A stretch of 64,000 bases of DNA from Hyphomonas sp. Mor2. GTDB lineage: Bacteria > Pseudomonadota > Alphaproteobacteria > Caulobacterales > Hyphomonadaceae. Under the pieces are notes generated by a model. It did not search any database. It saw only the letters and a program-made list of their open reading frames with translations, and was not told the DNA's origin. Position 1 is the stretch's first letter, and the number at the start of each line of letters is the position of its first letter. The position numbers were made by a program, and so were the translations under genes. The stretch spans positions 372,001 to 436,000 of the forward strand of contig NZ_CP017718.1 of assembly GCF_001854405.1 (NCBI RefSeq), read 5' to 3'. Positions 37,196 through 44,956 of this stretch are shown here, one piece after another.

Positions 37196-37501
37196 ATGAA
37201 AACCAAACTCCTGACCGGTGCGTTCGGTCTGTTTGCCGCAAGTGCGTTTGCGGTTGCGCATGCTGGCTCGCCAGCCGACTATTTCAACAAGATCGACGCT
37301 GATGCGAGCGGCGTAATCACTCAAGCCGAGTACGTGGCTTACAAAACCGCTGACGGCAAATACACCGCCGAAAAAGTCAGCGAAAAATTCGCCAAGATCG
37401 CTGGCGACGACGGAGAACTGACCTTGGCTGAGTTCGAGTCAGCGATGAAGGCTTCGAAGAAGAAGAAGCATGGCGACAAGGACAAGGAGCGGTCTTCCTA
37501 G
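37196..37501 (+). CDS. secreted EF-hand protein
   Basis: A 101-residue protein with a signal peptide (residues 1-23, AVAHAGS), one good EF-hand loop (DADASGVITQAEY) and a weaker second loop (AGDDGELTLAEF). The C-terminal tail is very basic (KKKKHGDKDKERSS). A GGAGG ribosome site sits 9 bases before the ATG. It is a likely periplasmic Ca2+-binding protein, and a strong terminator follows. Confidence 0.8.
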   Translation: MKTKLLTGAFGLFAASAFAVAHAGSPADYFNKIDADASGVITQAEYVAYKTADGKYTAEKVSEKFAKIAGDDGELTLAEFESAMKASKKKKHGDKDKERSS

Positions 37502-37533
37502 AGACGGCCGTCTCGTTCCCCACGACTTTTCAC

Positions 37534-37568
37534 GAGGCGCTCGCAGGGTTTGCGGGCGCTTCTTTTTT
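37534..37568 (+). terminator. Rho-independent terminator of the second EF-hand gene
   Basis: GAGGCGC-CGCA pairs with TGCG-GCGCTTC (two G-U pairs) around a short loop and is followed by TCTTTTTT. It lies 33 bp after the EF-hand stop. Confidence 0.85.
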
Positions 37569-37633
37569 GTCGCGGGGACCCCCCTTCGCATCGCTCGATT
37601 TGCGTTTACAGTAGGGGATCAGGAGTACGCCCC

Positions 37634-38428
37634 ATGAGTGAATACGAAACCATCACCCTCGATGCGACGCGCGATGGCATTGCCATACTGACGCTGAACC
37701 GGCCGGATAAGCACAATGCCTTTAACAGCCAGGTGATCGAGGAGCTGACCGACGCGCTGGAAACGCTCGAGGAGCAGGACACGCTGCGCATGGTGATCCT
37801 GCGCGGAGCAGGCAAAAGCTTCTCAGCCGGGGCGGATCTGGAATGGATGAAAGCCGCGCAGCATTGGACACGTGAGGACAATGAACAGGATGCGCTGGCG
37901 CTCGCCGAAATGCTGCGCAAACTCGCCGAACTGCCACAGATGACGCTGGCTCTGGTCCAGGGCGCTGCCATGGGCGGCGGCGCCGGTCTGGTCGCGGCCT
38001 GCGATGTCGCCGTTGCGGTGAAAGGCACAAAATTCCGCTTCAGCGAGGTCCGTCTCGGTCTCACCCCAGCGACCATCTCGCCCTTCGTGATCAGCGCGAT
38101 CGGACCGCGCTGGGCCAAGGCCTTGTTCGTGACAGCTGAAATGTTCGATGCGGACTATGCCGAGAAGATCGGGTTGGTGCAGTACGTCGTCTCTGACCTG
38201 GAAGAGCTCGCCGGCATGGAGGAGCATATCGCAGATCTCGCCATGGGCGCGGCGCCGGGGGCCATTCGGGATGCCAAGAATCTCGTGCTCGACTTTACCG
38301 ACGAGCCATATAGCGCGGCGCTCAGCCGGGCGACTGCCAAACGGATCGCCGAACGGCGGACCAGCGATGAAGGCAAGGAAGGTCTCGCGGCCTTCCTGGA
38401 AAAACGCAAACCGGATTGGGCGAGCTAG
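37634..38428 (+). CDS. liuC: enoyl-CoA hydratase, methylglutaconyl-CoA hydratase type
   Basis: A 264-residue crotonase. The oxyanion-hole segments are SFSAGADLEWM and GAAMGGGAGLVAACDVAVA. FSEVRLGLTPATISPFVISAIG is characteristic of 3-methylglutaconyl-CoA hydratases (LiuC/AtuE), which act on the MccAB product in leucine degradation. The nearby mccB and mccA support that role over generic fatty-acid oxidation. The start at 37634 has AGGAG upstream; the open frame extends further, but into the preceding terminator. Confidence 0.87.
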   Translation: MSEYETITLDATRDGIAILTLNRPDKHNAFNSQVIEELTDALETLEEQDTLRMVILRGAGKSFSAGADLEWMKAAQHWTREDNEQDALALAEMLRKLAELPQMTLALVQGAAMGGGAGLVAACDVAVAVKGTKFRFSEVRLGLTPATISPFVISAIGPRWAKALFVTAEMFDADYAEKIGLVQYVVSDLEELAGMEEHIADLAMGAAPGAIRDAKNLVLDFTDEPYSAALSRATAKRIAERRTSDEGKEGLAAFLEKRKPDWAS

Positions 38429-38429
38429 A

Positions 38430-38771
38430 TCACTCGATCCCCGGCACAGCGCCAACCGGCAGTCCCAGATCCCTCAGGAAACTCACCGTCGCATCCACCG
38501 GGTTTATGCCGGTGAGCGCTTCGATCTGGTTCTGGAACACGAAGATCAGAACGCCGAACATGATGAGATAGATGATGAACTGCATCGCAGACTTGAGCAG
38601 GAAGGCGCCCGCACTGCCGGCCACGAGGCCAACGCCGCCCATGATCAGGGCGCCCGCGACGGGTTCCAGTCCGCTGACATCTGCGGCTTGCGTATAGCCA
38701 ATATACCCCCCGACCCCGGCGCCGATCAGTCCGGCCAGACTGCTGAGGCGAACGCCTGATGCATATGCCAT
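38430..38771 (-). CDS. small membrane protein of unknown function
   Basis: A 113-residue protein rich in Gly/Ala with two or three membrane helices (about residues 10-25, 38-58 and 63-82; FIIYLIMFGVLIFVFQNQ). It has a short C-terminal tail. It lies antisense between liuC and mccA, ending 1 bp from the liuC stop. No family was recognised; it resembles small inner-membrane proteins with glycine-zipper-like helices. Confidence 0.7.
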   Translation of the reverse strand: MAYASGVRLSSLAGLIGAGVGGYIGYTQAADVSGLEPVAGALIMGGVGLVAGSAGAFLLKSAMQFIIYLIMFGVLIFVFQNQIEALTGINPVDATVSFLRDLGLPVGAVPGIE

Positions 38772-38875
38772 TTGTTTCCCCTTACTCTTTCCTCTGAGGT
38801 AGCTTAGGCGGTAAGAGGAGGCCGGGGCAAGGTTTTATGACCAGCCGGTAGTTCAGACCGCAAGGACACAGCCGA

Positions 38876-40774
38876 ATGATATCATCGCTTTTGATTGCCA
38901 ATCGTGGCGAGATCGCCTGCCGCATCCTGCGCTCCTGTCGGGCGCTCGGCATACGAGGCATCGCGGTCTATTCCGATGCTGACGCGCGGGCGAAACATGT
39001 GCGCGAAGCCGATGAGGCGGTGTGGATAGGCGCTTCTGCGGCGACGGAAAGCTATCTCGATGCGGACCGTATCATTGCGGCCGCAAAAGCGGTCGGGGCA
39101 GAGGCCATTCACCCGGGCTATGGGTTCCTGTCGGAAAACGCTGCCTTCGCGCGCGCCGTTGAACAGGCAGGATTGATCTGGGTCGGTCCAAAAGCCGATA
39201 CGATCGAGGCCATGGGCCTGAAAGATCGCGCCAAGGCGATCGCGGAAGAGGCGGGCGTGCCGGTCCTGCCAGGGTATCGCGGCGAGGCTCAGGATGCCAA
39301 AACGCTGACCAAGGAAGCCGATCAGATCGGCTACCCGCTCCTGATCAAGGCGGTTGCTGGCGGCGGCGGGCGCGGCATCCGCCTGGTCGCAAAGGCGAAG
39401 GATCTCGCGGGCGAACTGGAGAGCGCGGTGCGGGAAGCCGAAGCGGCCTTTGGCGATGGCCGCGTGATGCTGGAGAAACTGGTCGAACAACCGCGACATA
39501 TCGAGGTCCAGGTCTTCGGCGACAGCCATGGCAGTGCGGTCCACTTGTTCGAGCGCGATTGCTCGCTGCAACGCCGCCGTCAGAAAGTGATCGAGGAAGC
39601 CCCGGCGCCCGGCATGCCGGAAAAGGTTCGCAAGGCGATGTGCGATTCGGCGGTCAAGCTGGCCAAGTCTGTCGGCTATGAAGGCGCTGGTACGGTCGAG
39701 TTCATTGTCGATGGCGCGAAGCCTCTGGCGCTCGATACGTTCTGGTTCCTGGAAATGAATACCCGCCTTCAGGTCGAGCATCCGGTGACAGAGATGGTCA
39801 CCGGCACCGATCTGGTCGAATGGCAATTGCGTGTGGCAAGCGGCGAGAAACTGCCAGCCAAGCAAAAGGACATCAAACTCCTCGGCCACGCAATTGAAGC
39901 GCGGATCTGCGCCGAAGACCCAGCCGATGACTTCCGTCCCGGCGCCGGCCTGATCGAGGAGTTCGGCATGCTGGCCGATCCCGAGGCCGACTGGTTACGC
40001 TGGGAGGCGGGATTCGAGAGCGGCGACCGGGTTCCGGCCGTCTATGACTCGATGATCGCCAAACTGGTCGTGTGGGGCGAGGACCGCGAACAGGCCAATG
40101 ACCATCTGATCGATACGCTGGCGCATCTGCAGCTGGTCGGCGTGCCCGGCAATATCGGCTTCCTGCGTCGCTGCGCGATGGCGGACGCTTTCATCGATGG
40201 GACGCATCACGTGAACTGGATTGCAGAGCAGGGCGACACGCTGAGCCAGGCGCCCGACGCGCATCAGCATGCCTCGGTCATGGCGGCGTCTGATATCCTG
40301 CTCGGCGAAGATGGCGCCGACCCGTGGACCGTTCGCGATGGCTGGCGACTGAACGCCGACGCGCAGACCCGGGTGGCCGTGGCGGTTGGCGAAGATGCCG
40401 ACTGGTTCGATCCGTCCGAGCATGAGGTCGCGGACGACATCTCCATGCCCCTGGTCACAGACCTGTCCCCGCGCCGGTTTGCGGTGACGACGGGCGGCGA
40501 CAGCGTGCTCGTCGAAGTCCCGGACTTTGAAGCTGAAGCCGAGGCGCTGGCCGGCGGCGACGCCGTCAAGGCGCCGATGCCCGGCAAGGTCATCGCGGTC
40601 AATGTGGGCGTCGGCGACACGGTCGAAAAAGGCCAAACCGTCGCCGTCATGGAAGCGATGAAAATGGAACACTCGCTGACCGCGCCGCGCGATGGCGTGG
40701 TCGAAGCGGTCGGGGTTGCGGTCGGCGCGCAGGTGCCTGAGGGGGAGATTCTGGTGGCATTGGCGGAGGCGTAG
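38876..40774 (+). CDS. mccA: methylcrotonoyl-CoA carboxylase alpha (biotin) subunit
   Basis: A 632-residue biotin carboxylase with its own biotin carrier domain. Biotin carboxylase (about 1-445): LLIANRGEIACRI, AIHPGYGFLSENAAFA, GGGGRGIRLV, MNTRLQVEHPVTEMVTG. The C-terminal biotinyl domain (about 560-632) has biotin Lys K596 in EAMKMEHSL. Together with MccB it carboxylates 3-methylcrotonyl-CoA. Assignment to MCC rather than propionyl-CoA carboxylase rests on mccB and liuC nearby. Confidence 0.92.
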   Translation: MISSLLIANRGEIACRILRSCRALGIRGIAVYSDADARAKHVREADEAVWIGASAATESYLDADRIIAAAKAVGAEAIHPGYGFLSENAAFARAVEQAGLIWVGPKADTIEAMGLKDRAKAIAEEAGVPVLPGYRGEAQDAKTLTKEADQIGYPLLIKAVAGGGGRGIRLVAKAKDLAGELESAVREAEAAFGDGRVMLEKLVEQPRHIEVQVFGDSHGSAVHLFERDCSLQRRRQKVIEEAPAPGMPEKVRKAMCDSAVKLAKSVGYEGAGTVEFIVDGAKPLALDTFWFLEMNTRLQVEHPVTEMVTGTDLVEWQLRVASGEKLPAKQKDIKLLGHAIEARICAEDPADDFRPGAGLIEEFGMLADPEADWLRWEAGFESGDRVPAVYDSMIAKLVVWGEDREQANDHLIDTLAHLQLVGVPGNIGFLRRCAMADAFIDGTHHVNWIAEQGDTLSQAPDAHQHASVMAASDILLGEDGADPWTVRDGWRLNADAQTRVAVAVGEDADWFDPSEHEVADDISMPLVTDLSPRRFAVTTGGDSVLVEVPDFEAEAEALAGGDAVKAPMPGKVIAVNVGVGDTVEKGQTVAVMEAMKMEHSLTAPRDGVVEAVGVAVGAQVPEGEILVALAEA

Positions 40775-41052
40775 GGGGGAAGTTCCTGGAAGCGGACAGA
40801 AGCTGAAACCTGGCTAACGTCCGCTTTGGGTCAGGAGAATCCGCTCAGCTTCGACCGCATCCTACTTCCGGCGCTCTGCCCAGCCTGGTCTGGGCACGCT
40901 CTGCCCGACTTGATCGGGCAGCCCATCACCCGCACGTGCCGTGAAGATCGGGAGCGAAAACACCTCTCCCGACCTCAGCTGCCAGATCTCGTGCTGGGCC
41001 CCACGGACAAGCCCGTGGGGAGCGCTTGAAGGGGGCCTCAGGTCTTCAGGCC

Positions 41053-41077
41053 CTCATCCTGAGCGAAGTCGAAGGAT
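41053..41077 (-). repeat. 25-bp repeat, third copy
   Basis: It is identical base for base to the right-hand repeat of the GIY-YIG unit (17239-17263), 24 kb away. It pairs with an inverted, slightly diverged copy at 41118-41142; only 40 bp without a gene lie between them. Confidence 0.9.
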
Positions 41078-41117
41078 AAAGGGCCGGGCTTCCGGGCGTT
41101 TGCCTCAAGCCCGCCTC

Positions 41118-41142
41118 GTCCTTCGACTGCGCTCAGGATGAG
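41118..41142 (+). repeat. 25-bp repeat, fourth copy (diverged)
   Basis: It matches the left repeat 16851-16875 except at two positions (first base G for A, and CTGCG for CTTCG). It is inverted relative to 41053-41077, so the two form a doublet that could fold as a long hairpin. Confidence 0.85.
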
Positions 41143-41310
41143 GCTTCAAGGGGGTATCTCGAGCTTTACGTCCCCTGCGACGCCGACAGGAGACATTGGC
41201 CTTACGTCCGCGTTTGCTCACTTTGCCCACCTCTTCGTATACCCCCCCTGAATCCCCCCAATCCCACCCCCTAAATCCGACCGCGTTCGCTGCCGCTTAC
41301 AGTCCCCGGC

Positions 41311-41754
41311 ATGGCGAACAGCACTCCCAAACATAGATTTCGATGGACCGCGCAGGTGCGGCGGGCGGCGGTGTTGTTGTCGGCTTGCGGCTATTCGGAT
41401 CGCAAGATTGGCGACTGTCTCGGCTGTCATGGAGGCACGATCGGGCGGCGGCTGGGGCTGCGGGCCGAGCGGCCGCAGCTCAGCCCGCAAGAGCTGATTG
41501 AGCTGTTTGAGCGCTATGATGCGCAGCGCAATCTGGAAGAGGTCCTCACCGCCGCCAGCGGGACGACCGAGCAGGCCCGCCTGCGGACCAGTTTGCGGGT
41601 GCGGGGCCGTCCGCCCGGCCCGCGCGCCGCTTATCGTCCGCACGCTCCGCACTCCCCACAAGACCCGAACAAGGAGGCGCTCAGTGATGAGCAATTACGC
41701 CGCGAAGTGGAAGCCCTGGTGGGACACGCAATTGAGGTCCGCAAAGGCCCTTGA
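41311..41754 (+). CDS. GTA gp1-like small terminase candidate
   Basis: A 147-residue protein directly upstream of, and overlapping by 68 bp, the large terminase gene. The N-terminal part, AAVLLSACGYSDRKIGDCLGCHGGTIGRRLGL, has a helix-turn-helix pattern. Then come a helical segment (ELIELFERYDAQRNLEEVL) and a basic Pro-rich stretch. Position and DNA-binding look match gp1 of RcGTA, reported as its small terminase subunit. Sequence identity to gp1 was not recognised directly, so the call rests mainly on context. Confidence 0.55.
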   Translation: MANSTPKHRFRWTAQVRRAAVLLSACGYSDRKIGDCLGCHGGTIGRRLGLRAERPQLSPQELIELFERYDAQRNLEEVLTAASGTTEQARLRTSLRVRGRPPGPRAAYRPHAPHSPQDPNKEALSDEQLRREVEALVGHAIEVRKGP

Positions 41755-42997
41755 TGGGGCGCAGTGCTGGGACTTGTATCGCTTTCCATTTCTGCATCTG
41801 GCGCGCCAGGCGCAGCGCCCGCCGCAAGGGACCTGGCGAACCTGGTTGTTCATTGGCGGACGCGGGGCGGGCAAGACGCGAGCCGGGGCGGAATGGACGC
41901 GTTATGCAGCCTTGCGCGGGGGATGTCAGCGCATCGCCTTGATTGGTCCGACCTTGAGCGATGCCCGCGAAGTGATTATTGAAGGCCCGTCAGGATTACG
42001 ACAGATCGAGCCGATCGCTCACCTGCGCCCGCGCTATAGTGTCTCCCGGCGGCGCCTGGAATGGCCGAACGGGGCGGTGGGTCTGGTCTTCTCGGCTGAG
42101 GACCCGGAGAGTTTGCGCGGGCCGCAATTTGATGCCGCCTGGTGCGACGAGATCGGGGTCTGGGCGTATGGCGAAGCCGCTTGGAACAACCTGCAATTCG
42201 GCTTGCGGCTGGGCGAGTCGCCGCGCAGTGTCGCGACCACGACGCCGCGTCCGGTGCAACTGGTCAAGCGGTTGATGGCCGGGGAGGCGGTGGTGACGCA
42301 CAGCTCGACCCGCGACAATGCCGACCAGCTCGCAGACGGGTTCCTGGACGCGATGGAAGCGGCCTATGCGGGGACGGCCCTGGCGCGTCAGGAACTGTTC
42401 GGCGAATTGCTCGAAGACGTGGACGGCGCGCTTTGGAAGCGCGCGCATATCGAGGACAATCGCGTCGCCGCTCCGCCTGCGGAATTTGAGGATCTGATCG
42501 TCGCGATCGATCCCCCGACGACCAGCCATCGCGGCTCTGACGCCTGCGGAATTGTCGCTGCCGGGATCAGCACACCGCCGGGGTTTCGCGAGCACGGGTT
42601 CATTCTTGCCGATGCGACCGCGCAGGGCCTGACGCCCTCGGACTGGGCCGCGCGGGCCGTCAGTCTGGCACGGAATTGCGGTGCCTCGAGGATTGTCGCG
42701 GAGTCCAATCAGGGCGGCGACATGTTGCGCACCGTGTTTGACAGCGTGTCCTGCGATCTGCCCGTGGACCTGGTGCATGCCCGGCTTGGCAAACGGGCGC
42801 GCGCGGTGCCGGTGGCGGCGCTCTACCAACAAAACCGGATCTCCCATGTCGGCGCGTTTCCGGCGCTGGAAGACGAAATGTGTCGGTTTGGCACCGAAGG
42901 CTTCATCGGGTCACCGGACCGCGTGGACGCGCTGGTCTGGGCGATCAGCGCCTTGATGTTGAGACAGGGCGGGACCCCGCGCGTTCGGCGGCTTTAA
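41687..42997 (+). CDS. gene transfer agent large terminase (gp2)
   Basis: A 436-residue packaging ATPase/nuclease of the RcGTA type. Walker A is GGRGAGKT at residues 57-64 in WLFIGGRGAGKTRAGAEW. A Walker B-like FDAAWCDE follows, and the C-terminal RNase H-like nuclease begins at LIVAIDPP. Length is complete and no frameshift is seen. ATG 41687 has AGGAG 10 bases upstream. The usual next gene, portal gp3, is displaced: two antisense genes follow and the portal survives only as a fragment at 44528. It is thus an intact-looking gene in a broken cluster. Confidence 0.9.
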   Translation: MSNYAAKWKPWWDTQLRSAKALDGAQCWDLYRFPFLHLARQAQRPPQGTWRTWLFIGGRGAGKTRAGAEWTRYAALRGGCQRIALIGPTLSDAREVIIEGPSGLRQIEPIAHLRPRYSVSRRRLEWPNGAVGLVFSAEDPESLRGPQFDAAWCDEIGVWAYGEAAWNNLQFGLRLGESPRSVATTTPRPVQLVKRLMAGEAVVTHSSTRDNADQLADGFLDAMEAAYAGTALARQELFGELLEDVDGALWKRAHIEDNRVAAPPAEFEDLIVAIDPPTTSHRGSDACGIVAAGISTPPGFREHGFILADATAQGLTPSDWAARAVSLARNCGASRIVAESNQGGDMLRTVFDSVSCDLPVDLVHARLGKRARAVPVAALYQQNRISHVGAFPALEDEMCRFGTEGFIGSPDRVDALVWAISALMLRQGGTPRVRRL

Positions 42998-43422
42998 CGC
43001 CCGGTCCGAAAGGCCTTGCGGCCGAGATACTTGTTCTTGGCCGGGGTGGGGGCTTCAGGGGCTGCTGCTGCGGCATCTTCTGTCGGCTTTGGGGCAACCT
43101 CTCCGGCCAGCACCTTGCGCACATGCGAGAGGGCGGAGCTGCCTGTATTCACCTCGATTTCGGCGGCGGTTTTGTCCAGGCGCCGGGCCAGTAGCTTCAC
43201 ATGATAAGGCGTGAGACTGTCGAGGGTTTTTTCGAACATGTCCTCGCCGACGGTGCGCTTTAACTCCAGCAGGTCTTCGCGGGTCAGGCCGGCGGCGATG
43301 ATCTGCTTTCGCGCCAGCTTGATCGCTGCGGCTGAGAGGTCAGAATCCTTGACGCGTGGAAACAAATTCTCATGAGCGAGGATCGCTGAGAGCGCTGCGC
43401 GTCCGTCTGGGATGAGGGCCAT
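42994..43422 (-). CDS. unknown protein paired with ParA
   Basis: A 142-residue protein starting 4 bp after the ParA stop, hence in one operon with it. The first 100 residues are predicted helical and mixed in charge (RVKDSDLSAAAIKLARKQII, TREDLLELKRTVGEDMFEK, YHVKLLARRLDKTAAEIE). A low-complexity Ala/Pro/Glu linker follows, then a basic end, NKYLGRKAFRTGR. No family was recognised. By analogy with ParA-adaptor pairs such as McdA/McdB it may link the ATPase to a cargo (inference). Its stop overlaps that of the terminase by 4 bp. Confidence 0.7.
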   Translation of the reverse strand: MALIPDGRAALSAILAHENLFPRVKDSDLSAAAIKLARKQIIAAGLTREDLLELKRTVGEDMFEKTLDSLTPYHVKLLARRLDKTAAEIEVNTGSSALSHVRKVLAGEVAPKPTEDAAAAAPEAPTPAKNKYLGRKAFRTGR

Positions 43423-43426
43423 GATC

Positions 43427-44335
43427 TTATGCTGCTGCCGGTTTGGATTGCGCCGCGAGTCGGGCTTGGACTTCCTGATATAGCATATTCACCGTGGCCA
43501 GAGCATCCCCAGGCCATTTCTGGGCCAGCGTCGGGTTGGCGCCGAGTTCGACCGGGTTGGCGGCGAAGTCCGATTTCTGCGGAATGACAGTCTGGAAGAT
43601 GTCATACTCGCTGTCCGGATCAGCGGCCCCTTCGCGCATGGCGTCGAGGACAATGCTCTGATGGGCTGAGCCATCAAACTTCGTCGGAAGCACGACTGGA
43701 CGGTTTGAAAGACCGCGCTTTTTCAGGCTTTCGATAATGTCGCCCGTGAACAGGTCGAGGCCGAGCGTCGACATGAAATCCGGGATGGTCGGCACGATGA
43801 TCAGATCAGAGGCAGACAGCGTCGCTTCCGTCATCGCGGAAATTCCCGGCGGGCAGTCGCAGATGACGATGTCATACTGCTTCCTGAGATCAGCCATGTC
43901 CTGGCGCAGGCGCAGGCCGACGCGGCCTTCGATCGCGGTCATCGAATAGCCTTGCTCGGTCAGGATGTAGATCAACTCCCGTTCGGCCCGCCGCAGGCCC
44001 GGCGTGGCGGGCACCAGTGACAGATCCAGCGGCTTGCCCATGAACGAGACATCACTCGCATGCGGGACGATGAATTTGGTCATGTGGGCGAAACACTCGC
44101 CGAGGAAATTCTCGCGCAGATAGTCGGAGACATTGGTGTAATTGTGGATCGCATCGTACAGGCGTTCATCGCCTTTCTCGCCATAGATAAGCAGCGAGGC
44201 ATTGGCCTGGCTGTCGAGATCGACGACCAGCGTCTTGTACCCTTCCGCGGCAAAGGCCTCGGCCAGTGAAACGGTTGTGGTTGTTTTGCCGACGCCGCCT
44301 TTTGAATTGGCAACGGAAATGACGCGTCCGAGCAT
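43427..44335 (-). CDS. ParA/MinD-family ATPase
   Basis: A 302-residue ParA-type ATPase. The deviant Walker A KGGVGKTT at residues 12-19 follows ISVANS; the Walker A' region reads TLVVDLDSQANASLLIYG and Walker B IVICDCPPGISAMTEA. There is no N-terminal helix-turn-helix and no parB or parS nearby, so it is an orphan that probably positions a cellular cargo on the nucleoid. Its partner is likely the 142-residue protein downstream. The pair lies antisense between GTA terminase and portal remains. Confidence 0.9.
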   Translation of the reverse strand: MLGRVISVANSKGGVGKTTTTVSLAEAFAAEGYKTLVVDLDSQANASLLIYGEKGDERLYDAIHNYTNVSDYLRENFLGECFAHMTKFIVPHASDVSFMGKPLDLSLVPATPGLRRAERELIYILTEQGYSMTAIEGRVGLRLRQDMADLRKQYDIVICDCPPGISAMTEATLSASDLIIVPTIPDFMSTLGLDLFTGDIIESLKKRGLSNRPVVLPTKFDGSAHQSIVLDAMREGAADPDSEYDIFQTVIPQKSDFAANPVELGANPTLAQKWPGDALATVNMLYQEVQARLAAQSKPAAA

Positions 44336-44527
44336 ATAGCCCCCTTGTTCAATTACGTACCGATGTCAGGAAATTACGCCGCCCGGCCCGTCAGGGTGGG
44401 GAACCAGTACACTCAATACCCATCAAATCGCCTGAAAAAACTTAAGAAACCGGAAACGAATCCGGTGGGGTCAGGACCCGCGTACATTCCATAGCGTTGA
44501 GAACTGTCAGAGGGATCGGAGAGCTGG

Positions 44528-44956
44528 ATGAAGCTGCCCTGGTCAAAACCAGATTTGAAAAGTGGTGAGAGCTGGATCGCGCTTGCAGGATTGCCGGATG
44601 CGAGCTGGGGTCGAACCGATCCGGCGACACTGGTCCGCGATGGCTATGCTGGCAATGCCATTGTCTATCGCTGCGCCCGGATGATCGCTGAAGCAGCCGC
44701 GTCGATCACGCTCCAATGTGATCATGAAGCGGCGCAATCCCTGCTGGAGGTGCCATCGCCCGATCAATCCGGCCAGGATTTGCTGGAACAGCTCTATATC
44801 GACTTGCAGGTCACAGGGAATGCCTGGGCCGAAGCGGTTATCCGCTCGTCATGGGAGACGGGCGGGCGCACGCGCTGGCGGCGCGTCGATTGTCGGATCT
44901 TCTGGAGACCAACCGCAAAGCCTTGGCCTTGCCGCCCGGGACGGCCACAGGATTAG
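44528..44956 (+). pseudogene. GTA portal protein (gp3) fragment
   Basis: Residues 1 to about 108 match the start of GTA/HK97-type portal proteins: SWGRTDPATLVRDGYAGNAIVYRCARMIAEAAASI, LLEVPSPDQSGQDLLEQLYIDLQVTGNAWAEAV. After about 44850 the homology stops and the frame runs through foreign sequence to a stop at 44954. Portal proteins of this type are near 400 residues, so roughly three quarters is missing. The ATG and GGAG ribosome site are intact. The break coincides with the start of gp15-like sequence in another frame. Confidence 0.8.

Larger units (their letters stand above)
40775..41310. repeat. 536-bp intergenic mosaic of palindromic repeats
   Basis: No gene is supported. Successive inverted repeats are visible: AGCGGAC/GTCCGCT (40791-40825), TGCCCAG/CTGGGCA (40877-40896), CTGCCCGA/TCGGGCAG (40901-40921), TCGGGAG/CTCCCGA (40948-40972), CCCCACGG/CCGTGGGG (40999-41020), and then an inverted pair of the 25-bp repeat (41053-41142). 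The remainder up to the GTA gp1-like gene is C-rich. It separates mccA from the gene transfer agent remains and looks like an accumulation site for REP-like elements. Confidence 0.75.

Noticed and set aside
40826-41029. Plus-strand frame of 67 codons in the palindrome mosaic
   Set aside because: It runs through four hairpins, has no ribosome site and codes for a low-complexity peptide.
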